A stretch of DNA of 64,000 bases from NCBI GenBank assembly GCA_947624285.1, contig CANQJS010000005.1, positions 1 through 64,000 on the forward strand, written 5' to 3'. A program made the translations under genes and the position numbers. Position 1 is the first letter of the stretch; the number at the start of each line of letters is the position of its first letter. This DNA comes from an uncultured Clostridia bacterium (GTDB lineage Bacteria > Bacillota > Clostridia > Oscillospirales > Acutalibacteraceae). Shown here one piece after another: positions 23,072 to 33,144 of the stretch. A model generated the notes under the pieces. It was not told where the DNA came from. It made no database searches and was given only the letters and a program-made list of their open reading frames with translations.

Positions 23072-23950
23072 CTAAATCGCTCTTTCTTTAAGCGCGTTAA
23101 TTTCCTGCGGAGTGAAGGTGTAAACCTTATCGCAGAAATGGCACTCCACCCTTGTGTCCTCCCCGCTTTGCGCCATTTCTTCAAGCGCCTGCGCCCCTGT
23201 TGAAATCAGAGCCGCCTCCACCCTTTCGCGCGAGCAGCTGCATTTATAGCTTGCCGTTGTTTCGTCCAGCTTATCCGTATCAAGCTCCTTGAGCGCGCGT
23301 TTTGCCACATCATCGGCGGTCATACCCGATGAGAGCATTTCGGTTACGGACGGAATATCCTTGAGCGAGCGCTCTATTGCGGAAATCGTTTCATCGGGGC
23401 AACCCGGCAGAAGCTGAATGATGAAGCCGCCGGCGCATTTGACGGAAAGGTCGGGATTTACAAGCACGCCCAGAGCACAGACAGTCGGTGTCTGCTCGGA
23501 CACGGCAAAGTAATTCGTTATATCCTCGGCTATCTCGCCGCTGACTATCTGCGTCGCTCCCGAAAACGGCTCTTTAAGCCCTATATCCTTTATGACATAG
23601 AGGTAACCGTCCGTTCCGACCGCTCCCCTTACATCAAGCTTGCCCTTGTCGTTCAGCGGAATTTCAACGATTTTATTCTGCACATAACCCCTTGCGTTTC
23701 CGCCGCTGTCCGCAACGGCGATAAACGACCCCGCAGGTCCGTTTCCGCTAAGGCGCAAAGTGATACTGTCCTCCTCGCCCTTTAGCATAACGCCCATCAT
23801 GGAGGCGGCGGTGATAAGTCTGCCCAATGCGGCTGTAACAACGGCGGAGGGCTTGTGGATTCGCTCAGCCTCGCGTACCATTTCCGTGGAATCAATGGCG
23901 ATTACATAAGCGCTGCCGTCCTTAGTTATATATCTTACAATGTTTCCCAT
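23072..23950 (-). CDS. hslO: Redox-regulated chaperone Hsp33
   Basis: The 292-residue protein has the Hsp33 N-terminal domain (VVTAALGRLITAASMMGVMLKG, GNARGYVQN) and a C-terminal zinc-binding redox switch with C237, C239, C270 and C273 (CXC...CXXC). On oxidation the zinc is released and the chaperone binds unfolding proteins. AAAGGAAAT precedes ATG 23950. It follows the methyltransferase gene by 3 nt in one operon. Confidence 0.95.
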   Translation of the reverse strand: MGNIVRYITKDGSAYVIAIDSTEMVREAERIHKPSAVVTAALGRLITAASMMGVMLKGEEDSITLRLSGNGPAGSFIAVADSGGNARGYVQNKIVEIPLNDKGKLDVRGAVGTDGYLYVIKDIGLKEPFSGATQIVSGEIAEDITNYFAVSEQTPTVCALGVLVNPDLSVKCAGGFIIQLLPGCPDETISAIERSLKDIPSVTEMLSSGMTADDVAKRALKELDTDKLDETTASYKCSCSRERVEAALISTGAQALEEMAQSGEDTRVECHFCDKVYTFTPQEINALKERAI

Positions 23951-23953
23951 AAT

Positions 23954-24685
23954 TCATTTCCTTTTACAAACAAAACAGATCCTCTGTGAATTATCCTTTG
24001 GCGGGTCAAGAGTAAGCTCGTCATAAACTCCCAAAATATCAAAGAGACCGTCAAGAGCGGCTCTGAGGCTGTCTTCCTCATACGCTCTTTCGGTAAATTC
24101 ATCGGTATATCTGTCGTAATTATTCCCGTTGAAAACAAAAAAATCAAGAATTATCCTGACCGTTGCGTTATCAAGAAGTTCATTATCCCAAGCCAAAAAA
24201 TAATTTTCGTTATCAAAAACAAAGCTGTTGTCGGCAAGTATTTTTTCGTGCTTGTAAACGGTGTTGGCGTCGAATATAAAAATACCGCCCTCTTTAAGGC
24301 AATCGTGAACGCGAAGAAATGTTTTTCTCACCTCGTCTATATCGTCAAGGTGATTTATACTGTCAAGGCAGCAGACGCACGCGTCAAGAGGCTGCGCCAA
24401 AGAAATATCTTGCATTTTTGCCTTAATGAAAGGAATGCTCCCCTGCGCCTTGTGAGCCGCAACAGAAAGCATTTCCTCGCTTATATCAACGCCTGTGACA
24501 TTGTAGCCCCTGCTTTTCAAAAGCAGGCTCATAGTGCCCGTGCCGCAAGCAAGATCAAGCACCGACGCGCCCTCATTAACGCCGTTAGCCTTTAAAAAGC
24601 CGGAAATGTAATCACTTCCGGCTTCATAGTCAATGTTTTCGGTCAGCTCATCATAATAAAGGGCGAAGCGGTCATACATTCTCAT
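23954..24685 (-). CDS. Class I SAM-dependent methyltransferase
   Basis: A 243-residue Rossmann-type methyltransferase with VLDLACGTGTMSLLL as the SAM-binding motif I, GVDISEEMLSVA as motif II and VCCLDSINHL further on. The substrate is unknown. Its first 14 nt overlap the end of the YerC-type repressor gene, and hslO follows by 3 nt, so the three genes are one unit. Confidence 0.88.
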   Translation of the reverse strand: MRMYDRFALYYDELTENIDYEAGSDYISGFLKANGVNEGASVLDLACGTGTMSLLLKSRGYNVTGVDISEEMLSVAAHKAQGSIPFIKAKMQDISLAQPLDACVCCLDSINHLDDIDEVRKTFLRVHDCLKEGGIFIFDANTVYKHEKILADNSFVFDNENYFLAWDNELLDNATVRIILDFFVFNGNNYDRYTDEFTERAYEEDSLRAALDGLFDILGVYDELTLDPPKDNSQRICFVCKRK

Positions 24686-24971
24686 CGTCCTTCATTCTTT
24701 TAAAAATTTTATCGTAGCCGTCGCACCCGTATTGCAGGCTTCTGTTTACTCTGCTTATAGTGGCGGTCGACGCGCCGGTTTCGTTAACAATATCGGTGTA
24801 AACGCTTTTTTCGGAAAGCATTTTGGCTACCGCTATTCGTTGGCTCAATGTCCTGAGCTCCTGCACGGTGCAGAGATCCTCAAAGAAATCGTAGCACTCC
24901 TCGATATTTTCAAGTTTAAGTATGGCATTGAAAAGAAAATCAATGTTTTTGTCATCTCTTTTGAGCGGCAT
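24672..24971 (-). CDS. TrpR-like YerC/YecD family DNA-binding protein
   Basis: The 99-residue protein has the TrpR-fold pattern LRTLSQRIAVAKMLSEKSVYTDIVNETGASTATISRVNRSLQYG, with the helix-turn-helix near 55-80. YerC/YecD members occur beside varied genes in Firmicutes and their effector is not known. GAGGTGA precedes ATG 24971; this is the first gene of the unit with the methyltransferase and hslO. Confidence 0.92.
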   Translation of the reverse strand: MPLKRDDKNIDFLFNAILKLENIEECYDFFEDLCTVQELRTLSQRIAVAKMLSEKSVYTDIVNETGASTATISRVNRSLQYGCDGYDKIFKRMKDDENV

Positions 24972-25047
24972 AAAATCACCTCAAGCATATTTTAACACAT
25001 TAAAGTTTGAAAGTAAACATATTTTTTTAAAAGAAACGGCAAGGAGT

Positions 25048-26547
25048 TTATTTTTTCCACGGAGAAATATAGTCGTAATAAAGCGACAAGCGTTCGCCGA
25101 ATGGGTCATAAACGATTTCGTCCTGCTCTTTTATCAGCAACACCGCCCTTTTTGATGGCTCGTATTTTTCCCATTTATCACAGGGAGCGCCGTATTTCGC
25201 AAAATTGCCCCACATTTTTCTCATTCGCCCGCCTATTTCCCGCGCGGCATCGGAATTTGAAATCTTGATTTCGGCATTTCCCACTTTAATTCCCCTGCCG
25301 AAAATTATCGGCACATCCGTTGCGTGAAGAATACCCGTATTCAGCAGTTTGACCGCAAGAGGCATATAATCAAAGCGGTAAAAATACAAATCGGAATTTT
25401 GCGAATAACGGTCGGCGAAAACAGCGGCGGGATAGCGATACATCCGCTCCGCGCACAAGGTCAGAAACGCCTTGTTTGAGGGATAATCAAGCCCTGCGGT
25501 TATCCTGCTCCTGAAATCCTCGCTGTATCCCTTTATAATAAGCTCACGAGCAAGATCGGTTTTTGCCGCAAGCCCCCTGATGAGAATGAGCATGGGCTCG
25601 GTTTCATCCTCGGTGAGCCCCATCAACAGCTTCTTATTCATCTTTGAATTTGGCAATTCGGACGGATGGCAGGTTAGAAATTCACCGTCTATCACGGGAT
25701 TGAAAATGCAGTCAAGCCCGTCGCTGAGGGTCTTTTTGTAATAAAGCGCGGAATTTTTGGACAGCAGACGCTTCATCGGCATATTTATCATTTCTCTTTG
25801 AAGCGGATATTTCATAAGCGACAGCCACATATTACACAGGCGTTGCGCCTGTTTCGGCGAATAATAGGAATCGCCGCAGGAGCTTTGCGCTATGACCTTA
25901 TGAAACAGCTTTTCGGCAGACGGCACGGCAAGCAGAGCCTGCGAGAGCACCGCCCCCGCCGACTGACCGAACACCGTTACATTTTCGGGGTCTCCGCCGA
26001 AGTGCGCTATATTATTATGCACCCAGCGAAGGGCAAAAACTATATCACGAAGTCCGTTGTTTGCCGTGGCAAACGGGATATACTCCCTTAAATCGAGAAA
26101 TCCGCAAACATTGAGCCTGTAATTGGCAGTCACTATGATACAGCCCGTATCCCGCGCCATAAGCGACATTTCATAGATATTTTCGCCGATACCGCCGGTG
26201 GCGAATGAGCCGCCGTATATCCAAAACATTACCGCTTTCGGCGAATTGTCCTGCGTTTGCGGCGCCCAGATATTAAGCCTGAGGCAATCCTCGCTTTGTG
26301 TTTTTGGATTAAAGCTTCCCTGCGGCGGATTTTTCGGCATATTAACGGCACGAAAAACCCCCTGATATTTTTCGGGAGCTTCCGGCGGCATAAATCTCAA
26401 CCTGCCCGTGGGCGGCTTCGCATACGGTATGCCCAAATAGCGGACGCCGCCGTCAAAAGGCTCTCCGCTGATTTTGCCGTATTCCGTTTCAATCACCTTT
26501 TCGGCAAGTGTTGAGCCGAACGCCGTGTTATCGGAAGTTTTTTTCAT
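25048..26547 (-). CDS. Type-B carboxylesterase
   Basis: The 499-residue alpha/beta-hydrolase fits the carboxylesterase/para-nitrobenzyl esterase family. An EDCLRLNIWAP signature, the oxyanion-hole region WIYGGSF, nucleophile elbow FGQSAGA (Ser near 195), an acidic residue in LTEDETEP and His in ILHATDVPIIFG form the catalytic set. No signal peptide is seen, so it is probably cytoplasmic. It may cleave esters from plant-derived compounds, but the substrate is unknown. GGAGGCGGAG precedes ATG 26547. Confidence 0.9.
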   Translation of the reverse strand: MKKTSDNTAFGSTLAEKVIETEYGKISGEPFDGGVRYLGIPYAKPPTGRLRFMPPEAPEKYQGVFRAVNMPKNPPQGSFNPKTQSEDCLRLNIWAPQTQDNSPKAVMFWIYGGSFATGGIGENIYEMSLMARDTGCIIVTANYRLNVCGFLDLREYIPFATANNGLRDIVFALRWVHNNIAHFGGDPENVTVFGQSAGAVLSQALLAVPSAEKLFHKVIAQSSCGDSYYSPKQAQRLCNMWLSLMKYPLQREMINMPMKRLLSKNSALYYKKTLSDGLDCIFNPVIDGEFLTCHPSELPNSKMNKKLLMGLTEDETEPMLILIRGLAAKTDLARELIIKGYSEDFRSRITAGLDYPSNKAFLTLCAERMYRYPAAVFADRYSQNSDLYFYRFDYMPLAVKLLNTGILHATDVPIIFGRGIKVGNAEIKISNSDAAREIGGRMRKMWGNFAKYGAPCDKWEKYEPSKRAVLLIKEQDEIVYDPFGERLSLYYDYISPWKK

Positions 26548-26684
26548 TGCTCCGCCTCCGTTTACCTTTGATTTAATAATATACTAAAATAAACATTATG
26601 GCAATAAAAAATCTGAATGATACTCTGCAAAGTAATAGTCAATATATCTTTATTAAATGAAAACTTTGTATATTTACACGCAAA

Positions 26685-26719
26685 AAGCCGCCGTAATGCT
26701 TAACGCATATCGGCGGCTT
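26685..26719 (-). terminator. Terminator after the lysA-like gene
   Basis: AAGCCGCCG (26685-26693) with CGGCGGCTT (26711-26719); an inner ATGC/GCAT stem is in the loop. On the minus strand it continues into TTTTTG. Confidence 0.85.
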
Positions 26720-26730
26720 ATAAAAATCTT

Positions 26731-28005
26731 CTATTCGCTTATTATCTTATTATATATATCAAAGCAATCAAGGGTCGCAAAATAATCCTTCGGCGTTTCG
26801 GCGCGGCGGATAAGCTCAACGCTTCCATCCTCTTTCAGAAGGAGCTCCGCCGAACGCAGCTTGCCGTTGTAATTATAGCCCATCGAATGACCGTGCGCGC
26901 CCGTATCGTGGATATAGAGTATATCGCCCATTTCTATTTCGGGCAAATTTCTGTCTATCGCAAACTTATCGCAGTTTTCGCAAAGAGAGCCCGTTATATC
27001 ATAGGTGTGGTCGCAAGCGGCATTTTCCTTACCCAAAACGGTTATGTGATGATACGCCCCGTAAATGGCGGGTCGCATAAGATTGGCGGCGCACGCGTCA
27101 ACGCCTATATATTCCTTATGCGTATGCTTCTCGTTAATTGCCGTTGTAACAAGCGCGCCGTACGGACCCATCATAAATCTGCCCATCTCGGTGTATATTG
27201 CCACATCGCCCATACCGGCGGGGGTCAAAATCTCCTCATACGCCCTGCGAACGCCATCGCCTATTTTCATAATGTCGTTCGGCTGACCGTCCGGAGTGTA
27301 CGGTATTCCGACGCCGCCGGACAGATTTATAAAAGCGATGTTTACTTTGAGCTTGTTTTTCAGCTCAACGGCAAGCTTAAACAGCATTTTTGCGAGCAGC
27401 GGGTAATAGTCGTTGGTAACAGTGTTGGAGCAAAGGAAAGAATGTATGCCGAATTCCTCCACGCCTTTGCTTTTCATAATTTCAAACGCTTTGAAAATCT
27501 GCTCATGCGTCATACCGTATTTTGCGTCGCCGGGGTTATCCATAATGCTGTTGGAAATTTGAAAAACTCCGCCGGGATTATAGCGGCAGCTCATTTTTTT
27601 CGGCAGACAGCCGCAAGCCTTTTCAACCGCTTCAATATGTGTTATATCGTCAAGATTTATAATTCCGCCGAGCTCATTGCAATATTTAAATTCATCGGGC
27701 GGCGTGTCGTTTGAGGAAAACATAATATCATCGCCCGTAGCTCCTATCGCCTTTGAGAGCATAAGCTCCGTCATAGAGGAGCAGTCGCACCCGCAGCCGT
27801 AATCCCTGAGAATATTTATCAAAAAAGGATTAGGCGTTGCCTTAACGGCAAAATATTCTTTGTAGCCCTTATTCCACGAAAACGCCTCGTTAAGCTTTTG
27901 CGCGTTTTCTCTTATCCCTTTTTCATCGTAAATATGGAACGGCGTGGGATAGCTTTTGATTATTTCCTTCGCCTTTTCTTTTGTCAGAAACGGTGTTTTA
28001 CTCAT
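26731..28005 (-). CDS. lysA: Diaminopimelate decarboxylase-family PLP enzyme
   Basis: The 424-residue fold-type III (alanine-racemase-like TIM barrel) decarboxylase has the PLP lysine in EYFAVKATPNP, a GGVGIPYTPDGQP phosphate loop and CENCDKF with the second active-site Cys near 340. The best match is LysA, making lysine from meso-diaminopimelate, but related enzymes act on other amino acids. A CCTCC-complement SD precedes ATG 28005. It lies 9 nt after engB, so may be part of the protease-cluster transcript. Confidence 0.85.
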   Translation of the reverse strand: MSKTPFLTKEKAKEIIKSYPTPFHIYDEKGIRENAQKLNEAFSWNKGYKEYFAVKATPNPFLINILRDYGCGCDCSSMTELMLSKAIGATGDDIMFSSNDTPPDEFKYCNELGGIINLDDITHIEAVEKACGCLPKKMSCRYNPGGVFQISNSIMDNPGDAKYGMTHEQIFKAFEIMKSKGVEEFGIHSFLCSNTVTNDYYPLLAKMLFKLAVELKNKLKVNIAFINLSGGVGIPYTPDGQPNDIMKIGDGVRRAYEEILTPAGMGDVAIYTEMGRFMMGPYGALVTTAINEKHTHKEYIGVDACAANLMRPAIYGAYHHITVLGKENAACDHTYDITGSLCENCDKFAIDRNLPEIEMGDILYIHDTGAHGHSMGYNYNGKLRSAELLLKEDGSVELIRRAETPKDYFATLDCFDIYNKIISE

Positions 28006-28014
28006 ATTTTCCTC

Positions 28015-28596
28015 CTATTTTTCAAGCGCCGCCGCAATGCGCGCCTTGATCTCCTCAAGCCCCTGCCCGTTTAAAGCAGAAAACGGTATCACTGGATAGT
28101 CGGGATCACCCAACTCCTCATTAAACGCCGCAAGCCTGCTTTCGTATTCTCGCTTATTCAGCTTATCCGCCTTTGTGAGCACAACGATAAAGGGCAAGCC
28201 CATCTGCTTTAAAAAATCTATCATCACAATATCGTCCGCGCTTGGGCTGTGCTGCATATCGATAAGCTGCACCACAAGGCTTATCTGCCTGCCGCTTTGA
28301 AAATACTCCTCAACGAGCCTGCCGAAGCGTTCCCTCTCCTGCTTTGATATTCTCGCGTAGCCGTAGCCGGGTAGGTCAACAAACCTGTGACCGTCTACAT
28401 TATAGAAATTTACGGTTATCGTTTTGCCGGGTACGGAGCTTACTCTGGCAAGATTTTTTCTGTTGAACAGTTTGTTGAGGAGTGAGCTTTTGCCGACATT
28501 CGACTTGCCCGAAAAGACTGTTTCGGGCTTGTCCGATTCAGGTATCTGCTGAAAAACTCCGAAAGCCCTGTCAAATTCCGCTTTGTTAAAATTCAT
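28015..28596 (-). CDS. engB: Ribosome-assembly GTPase YsxC/EngB
   Basis: The 193-residue GTPase has G1 GKSNVGKSS, G3 DLPGYG and G4 TKADK in normal order. It works in late 50S assembly. Its ATG begins one base after the lon stop (TGATATG) without its own SD, so it depends on translation of lon. Position after lon is the common Firmicutes order. Confidence 0.95.
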   Translation of the reverse strand: MNFNKAEFDRAFGVFQQIPESDKPETVFSGKSNVGKSSLLNKLFNRKNLARVSSVPGKTITVNFYNVDGHRFVDLPGYGYARISKQERERFGRLVEEYFQSGRQISLVVQLIDMQHSPSADDIVMIDFLKQMGLPFIVVLTKADKLNKREYESRLAAFNEELGDPDYPVIPFSALNGQGLEEIKARIAAALEK

Positions 28597-28597
28597 A

Positions 28598-31003
28598 TCA
28601 CTGTGTTATTGTTACTCTCTTATCCTTGACGCTTTCCGCCATATTATTTATTTCCTGTTTTACCGGTGAAGGCATCCTTTCAAGCGCGGCTTGAAGCGCC
28701 TGAGAAAAATCCGTAACGGGTATAAAGCTTATACCGCATTTTACCTCTTCGGATATATCCGCAAGGTCTTTAACATTATCCTCAGGTATAATTACCGAAC
28801 TACAGCCCGCCTTGTATGCCGCCATACTCTTTTCCTTTAAGCCGCCTATCGCAAGCGCTCTGCCTTTCAGACTTATTTCGCCCGTCATAGCTATATCGCG
28901 CTTTATCGGTATTCCCGTAAGCTCGGAAACAAGGGCGGTTGTTATGGCAAGCCCCGCGGACGGTCCGTCCTTCGGCACGGCAGCCTCGGGCGCGTGGATA
29001 TGTATATCCTTAGTTTTGTAAAATTCGCCGTCAATGCCGAAATCGTTTGCCTTTGAGCGAACATATGTAACTGCTGTTTTTGCGCTTTCACGCATAACCG
29101 TGCCCAAATTGCCCGTAAGCTCGATTTTTCCCGTTCCGTCGGTCACGGCTACTTCTATCGGAAGAAGCGTTCCTCCGACCTTCGTCCACGCGAGCCCGTT
29201 CACCGTGCCTACAAGATTTGTTTTGCTTATCTTATCCTGAAGATACATTTTAGGGCCGAGTATCTGCTCTATATTCTTCTCTGTCACCTTAAAGCAGGTT
29301 GCCCCCGTTTCAAGCGCAACGCTCGCCTTTCTGCAAAGAGAGGCAACGGTTTTTTTAAGATTTCTCACGCCCGCCTCGGAGGTGTAGCAGTCAATTATCG
29401 TATAGATAGCCTCGCCCGTCAGCTTAAATTCCTTAGCGTTCAGATTATGCTTTTTCATTTCCTCTTTCAAAAGATAATCCCTTGCTATATGGAATTTTTC
29501 CTCGGCGGTGTAAGAATTGAGCTCTATTATCTCCATTCTGTCATAAAGAGGCGCCGGAATGGTAGAAGTGTCGTTTGCCGTGGTGATAAACAGCACTCTG
29601 CTCAAATCCACGGGAAAATCAATGAAATGATCGGTAAAGCTGAAATTCTGCTCGGGGTCAAGCGCCTCCAGCAAAGCCGACGACGGGTCGCCTTGATAGT
29701 CCGCTCCGACCTTGTCTATCTCGTCAAGAAGAATTATCGGATTCATAACGCCGCTTTTGATGACCGCCTCGATTATTCTGCCGGGCATAGCCCCTATGTA
29801 AGTTCTTCTGTGCCCGCGTATCTCCGCCTCGTCGTGAACTCCTCCGAGGGCTATGCGCACATATTTTCTGTGCATACTCTTTGCAAGGCTCTTGACAATT
29901 GATGTTTTGCCCACTCCGGGAGGGCCGGCAAGGCATATTATCTGCCCCGTAAAATCGGGATTTCTTTTAAATACGGCAAGAGATTCAAGTATTCTCTCTT
30001 TGACCTTTTTGAGGGAATAATGCTCTTTATCAAGAATCTTTCTGCTTCGCTCAATGCTGATTGAATCCTTTGTATATTTTCCGAAAGGAATTTCAAGGCA
30101 TTTATCGAGATAGCCCCTTACCACAGTGCCTTCGTGCGAGCCCTGCGGCATTTTCATCAGCTTATTGCATTCCTTGCGTAGCTTTTCTTTTATTTCGTCG
30201 GAGCAGTCGAGCCGTTCGATTTTTTCGGCGTATATCTCCGCCTCCTCGGCGGGATTGTCGCCTTCGCCCAATGTATCCGAAATGGCTTTAAGCTCCTCGC
30301 GCAGATAATACTCGCGCTGATTGCGGTCTATGGCATGCTGCACCTTTTCATGGAGCTCCATCTCAATTTCAAGAATCGAGTTTTCCTTTTTCAGTATTAC
30401 GAGCAGGCAGGCAAGTCTGTCCTTTACATCAACAGCCTCAAGGATCTTCTGCTTTTCCTCATAATCAATAAATGAATTTGAGGTGATAAAATCGCAGAGC
30501 CTGCCGCCGTCGTTGATCGAAACAACGCCGACTTTTACCTCGTTGCTGATTTTCGGCATAATGGAGGCATATTTCTCGAATTCCTTTTTAATTGCGCGGA
30601 TATAAGCCTTTTCCTCTCTGCCGTCGGAACAAGGAATGCTGTCCTCAATTTCAATCACGGCGCTTATATAGGGTCTGCTTTGGATAAAGGAAACAAGAAA
30701 GCCCCTCTGCTCGCCTGTTACAACGACACGCAGATTTTCTGAATTAGGTATCCTGATGAGTTGCTTTACTGTGCAGATAACGCCGTAAGAATATAGATCG
30801 CCAAGCGTGGGGTCGTCCACCGCCGCGTCCTGCTGGGCGACAAGGAACACCTTTTGATTTGTATTCATAGCCGATTTCAAAGCGGCTACGCTCTTTTTTC
30901 TGCCAACATCAAAATGCAGCGTCATATCGGGGAATACCACGAGGCCGCGAAGCGGCACTAAAGGCATATTCTGCATTTCTTTTTCTGTTTCAAAATCTTC
31001 CAT
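28598..31003 (-). CDS. lon: ATP-dependent Lon protease
   Basis: The 801-residue LonA protein has an N-terminal substrate domain (MPLVPLRGLVVFPDMTLHFDVGR), the AAA+ core with GPPGVGKTS and ILLDEIDKVG, and the C-terminal protease with catalytic Ser in PKDGPSAGLAI and Lys ~40 residues later. It degrades misfolded and regulatory proteins. GAGGATA precedes ATG 31003. Confidence 0.96.
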   Translation of the reverse strand: MEDFETEKEMQNMPLVPLRGLVVFPDMTLHFDVGRKKSVAALKSAMNTNQKVFLVAQQDAAVDDPTLGDLYSYGVICTVKQLIRIPNSENLRVVVTGEQRGFLVSFIQSRPYISAVIEIEDSIPCSDGREEKAYIRAIKKEFEKYASIMPKISNEVKVGVVSINDGGRLCDFITSNSFIDYEEKQKILEAVDVKDRLACLLVILKKENSILEIEMELHEKVQHAIDRNQREYYLREELKAISDTLGEGDNPAEEAEIYAEKIERLDCSDEIKEKLRKECNKLMKMPQGSHEGTVVRGYLDKCLEIPFGKYTKDSISIERSRKILDKEHYSLKKVKERILESLAVFKRNPDFTGQIICLAGPPGVGKTSIVKSLAKSMHRKYVRIALGGVHDEAEIRGHRRTYIGAMPGRIIEAVIKSGVMNPIILLDEIDKVGADYQGDPSSALLEALDPEQNFSFTDHFIDFPVDLSRVLFITTANDTSTIPAPLYDRMEIIELNSYTAEEKFHIARDYLLKEEMKKHNLNAKEFKLTGEAIYTIIDCYTSEAGVRNLKKTVASLCRKASVALETGATCFKVTEKNIEQILGPKMYLQDKISKTNLVGTVNGLAWTKVGGTLLPIEVAVTDGTGKIELTGNLGTVMRESAKTAVTYVRSKANDFGIDGEFYKTKDIHIHAPEAAVPKDGPSAGLAITTALVSELTGIPIKRDIAMTGEISLKGRALAIGGLKEKSMAAYKAGCSSVIIPEDNVKDLADISEEVKCGISFIPVTDFSQALQAALERMPSPVKQEINNMAESVKDKRVTITQ

Positions 31004-31072
31004 ATTATCCTCTGTTTAAATTATTCAAAGATGGCTAAGCCTGTTAAATTTAGATAATTATAATAAGCACAA

Positions 31073-31094
31073 AAGGCAAGCAAAGGCCTGCCTT
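31073..31094 (-). terminator. Hairpin between lon and clpX
   Basis: AAGGCAAGC (31073-31081), loop, GCCTGCCTT (31086-31094) with one G-U pair. On the minus strand it precedes the lon start region and follows clpX, and a TATAAT for lon lies just downstream (near 31057). Confidence 0.6.
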
Positions 31095-31101
31095 TTTACA
31101 G

Positions 31102-32376
31102 CTACGCGTTTTTGAGATCCGAAACCCTGAGCTCTTTGCTTTCCTTTATGGGATTTCGCAAAATTATAGGCTCTGCGCCGTTTTTGACGGTGTCCGCCGT
31201 GATTATGATTTTTTCCACGGTGTGATCGCTCGGCGTTCTATACATAAGCCCCGTAAGCAGCTTTTCGAGAACGCTTCTGAGCCCTCTTGCCCCCGTTTTG
31301 CTTTCAAGGGTAATATCGGCTATCGCTTCGAGCGCGTCTTTCTTAAACTCAAGGCTTACTCCGTCCATCTCAAACAGTCTGATATACTGCTTTAAAATGG
31401 CGTTTTTCGGCTCTTTCATAATTCTGATAAGTGATTTTTTATCAAGATTATCAAGCACTGTGATAACGGGAATACGCCCTATGAGCTCGGGGATAAGACC
31501 GTATTTTACAAGGTCGTGATGCACCGTCTGCTTCATAAGCTCCGCAGGATCTACCTCTGCGCTGTCTATATCTGCGCCAAAGCCCATTGAGCGAGAGCCT
31601 ACACGCTTCTTGATTATCTTTTCAATGCCGTCGAAAGCGCCGCCGCATATAAACAGGATATTCGTTGTGTCTATCTGAATAAACTCCTGCTGCGGGTGCT
31701 TTCTGCCGCCCCCGGGAGGAACATTTGAAACAGTGCCCTCAAGAATTTTCAAAAGAGCCTGCTGAACGCCCTCACCGCTAACATCTCTTGTAATGGAACG
31801 GTTTTCGGATTTGCGGGAAATTTTATCTATCTCGTCAACATAAATGATACCGCGCTGCGCCTTTTCTATATCAAAATCCGCCGCTTGAATGAGACGAAGA
31901 AGAATATTCTCCACATCCTCGCCCACATAGCCCGCTTCGGTAAGCGTGGTGGCGTCGGCAATTGCAAAAGGCACATTCAAAATTTTTGCAAGAGTCTGGG
32001 CAAGCATAGTTTTACCGACGCCCGTTGGTCCGATAAGAAGAATGTTGCTTTTTTGGAGTTCCAAATCATCATTGGATGAGGTATAAATGCGCTTATAGTG
32101 ATTATACACCGCAACGGAAAGGGCTATCTTTGCGTCATCCTGCCCTATTACATACTCGTCAAGCTTTTTCTTTATCTCCTCAGGCTTGGGAAGAAGCATA
32201 TCCTGCTCGGGCTCGGTTTTATTAACGGACTGAGACGCGCCGATGATATCGTTGCAAAGCGCGATACATTCGTCACATATAAATACGCCGGGTCCCTCTA
32301 CGAGCTTGCGTACCATCCTTGCCGTTTTTCCGCAAAAAGAGCATCTTTCGATATGGTTTTTTCCGTCATTATTCAT
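31102..32376 (-). CDS. clpX: Clp protease ATPase subunit ClpX
   Basis: The 424-residue AAA+ unfoldase has the N-terminal C4 zinc finger (C12, C15, C34, C37), Walker [10 protein letters not shown], Walker [11 protein letters not shown] and the IGF-type loop region. It feeds substrates to ClpP, encoded next upstream on the same strand. A GGAG site precedes ATG 32376; the 148-nt gap to clpP may hold a separate promoter. Confidence 0.96.
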   Translation of the reverse strand: MNNDGKNHIERCSFCGKTARMVRKLVEGPGVFICDECIALCNDIIGASQSVNKTEPEQDMLLPKPEEIKKKLDEYVIGQDDAKIALSVAVYNHYKRIYTSSNDDLELQKSNILLIGPTGVGKTMLAQTLAKILNVPFAIADATTLTEAGYVGEDVENILLRLIQAADFDIEKAQRGIIYVDEIDKISRKSENRSITRDVSGEGVQQALLKILEGTVSNVPPGGGRKHPQQEFIQIDTTNILFICGGAFDGIEKIIKKRVGSRSMGFGADIDSAEVDPAELMKQTVHHDLVKYGLIPELIGRIPVITVLDNLDKKSLIRIMKEPKNAILKQYIRLFEMDGVSLEFKKDALEAIADITLESKTGARGLRSVLEKLLTGLMYRTPSDHTVEKIIITADTVKNGAEPIILRNPIKESKELRVSDLKNA

Positions 32377-32524
32377 AGTAAAACTCCGTTACAGATTTAG
32401 TTAAGGGCAAAGCCCGAATATCAACATTTATCAAGGGCGTAAATCCGTTTGAACGGAAGCTTATTCACGCCGAAAGAAATGTGTTGCCCGCCGCGATCGG
32501 AGGCTGAAAACAGAATTTTAAATA

Positions 32525-33115
32525 TTATCTCTTGTCGATAACCTTATCAACAAGGCCGTATTCCATAGCCTCTTGCGCCGTCATCCAATTATCTCTGTCC
32601 GTATCCTTCGCAAGTTCCTCAACGGTCTTACCGCAGTTATCCGCAAGTATTTTGTTGAGCCTCTCCTTCGTCTGCACGAGGTTTTTGGCGGCTATCTCAA
32701 TATCGGTAGTCTGACCCGTAAGGCCATGACCGCCTATGAGCGGCTGATGGATCAGTATGGAGCTGTTCGGAAGGGCTATCCTCTTGCCCTTAGCGCCGCT
32801 TGAAAGCAGGAACGCGCCCATTGACGCCGCCATACCGATACAAATCGTTGAAACATCACATTTGATGTACTGCATAGTGTCGTAAATCGCAAGACCGTCC
32901 GTGACAGAGCCGCCGGGAGAATTGATATAAAGGCTTATATCTTTCTCACTGTCCTGCCCTTCAAGGAAAAGGAGCTGAGCCACAACAAGGGACGCCGTCT
33001 GCGCGTTTACCTCGTCGGAAAGAACGATTATCCTGTCATTAAGCAAGCGTGAAAAAATATCCATCGAGCGCTCGCCGTTGGCAGTCTGCTCAACTACATA
33101 AGGGACTAATGCCAT
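32525..33115 (-). CDS. clpP: ATP-dependent Clp protease proteolytic subunit
   Basis: The 196-residue serine protease has catalytic Ser98 (GMAASMG), His123 (ILIHQPL) and an Asp in the DTDRD motif. Normal ClpP length, no N-terminal extension. It forms the two-ring tetradecamer loaded by ClpX. The order tig-clpP-clpX is conserved in Firmicutes. GGTAGTGAT precedes ATG 33115. Confidence 0.97.
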   Translation of the reverse strand: MALVPYVVEQTANGERSMDIFSRLLNDRIIVLSDEVNAQTASLVVAQLLFLEGQDSEKDISLYINSPGGSVTDGLAIYDTMQYIKCDVSTICIGMAASMGAFLLSSGAKGKRIALPNSSILIHQPLIGGHGLTGQTTDIEIAAKNLVQTKERLNKILADNCGKTVEELAKDTDRDNWMTAQEAMEYGLVDKVIDKR

Positions 33116-33144
33116 AATAAATCACTACCTTTTAAAATATAAAT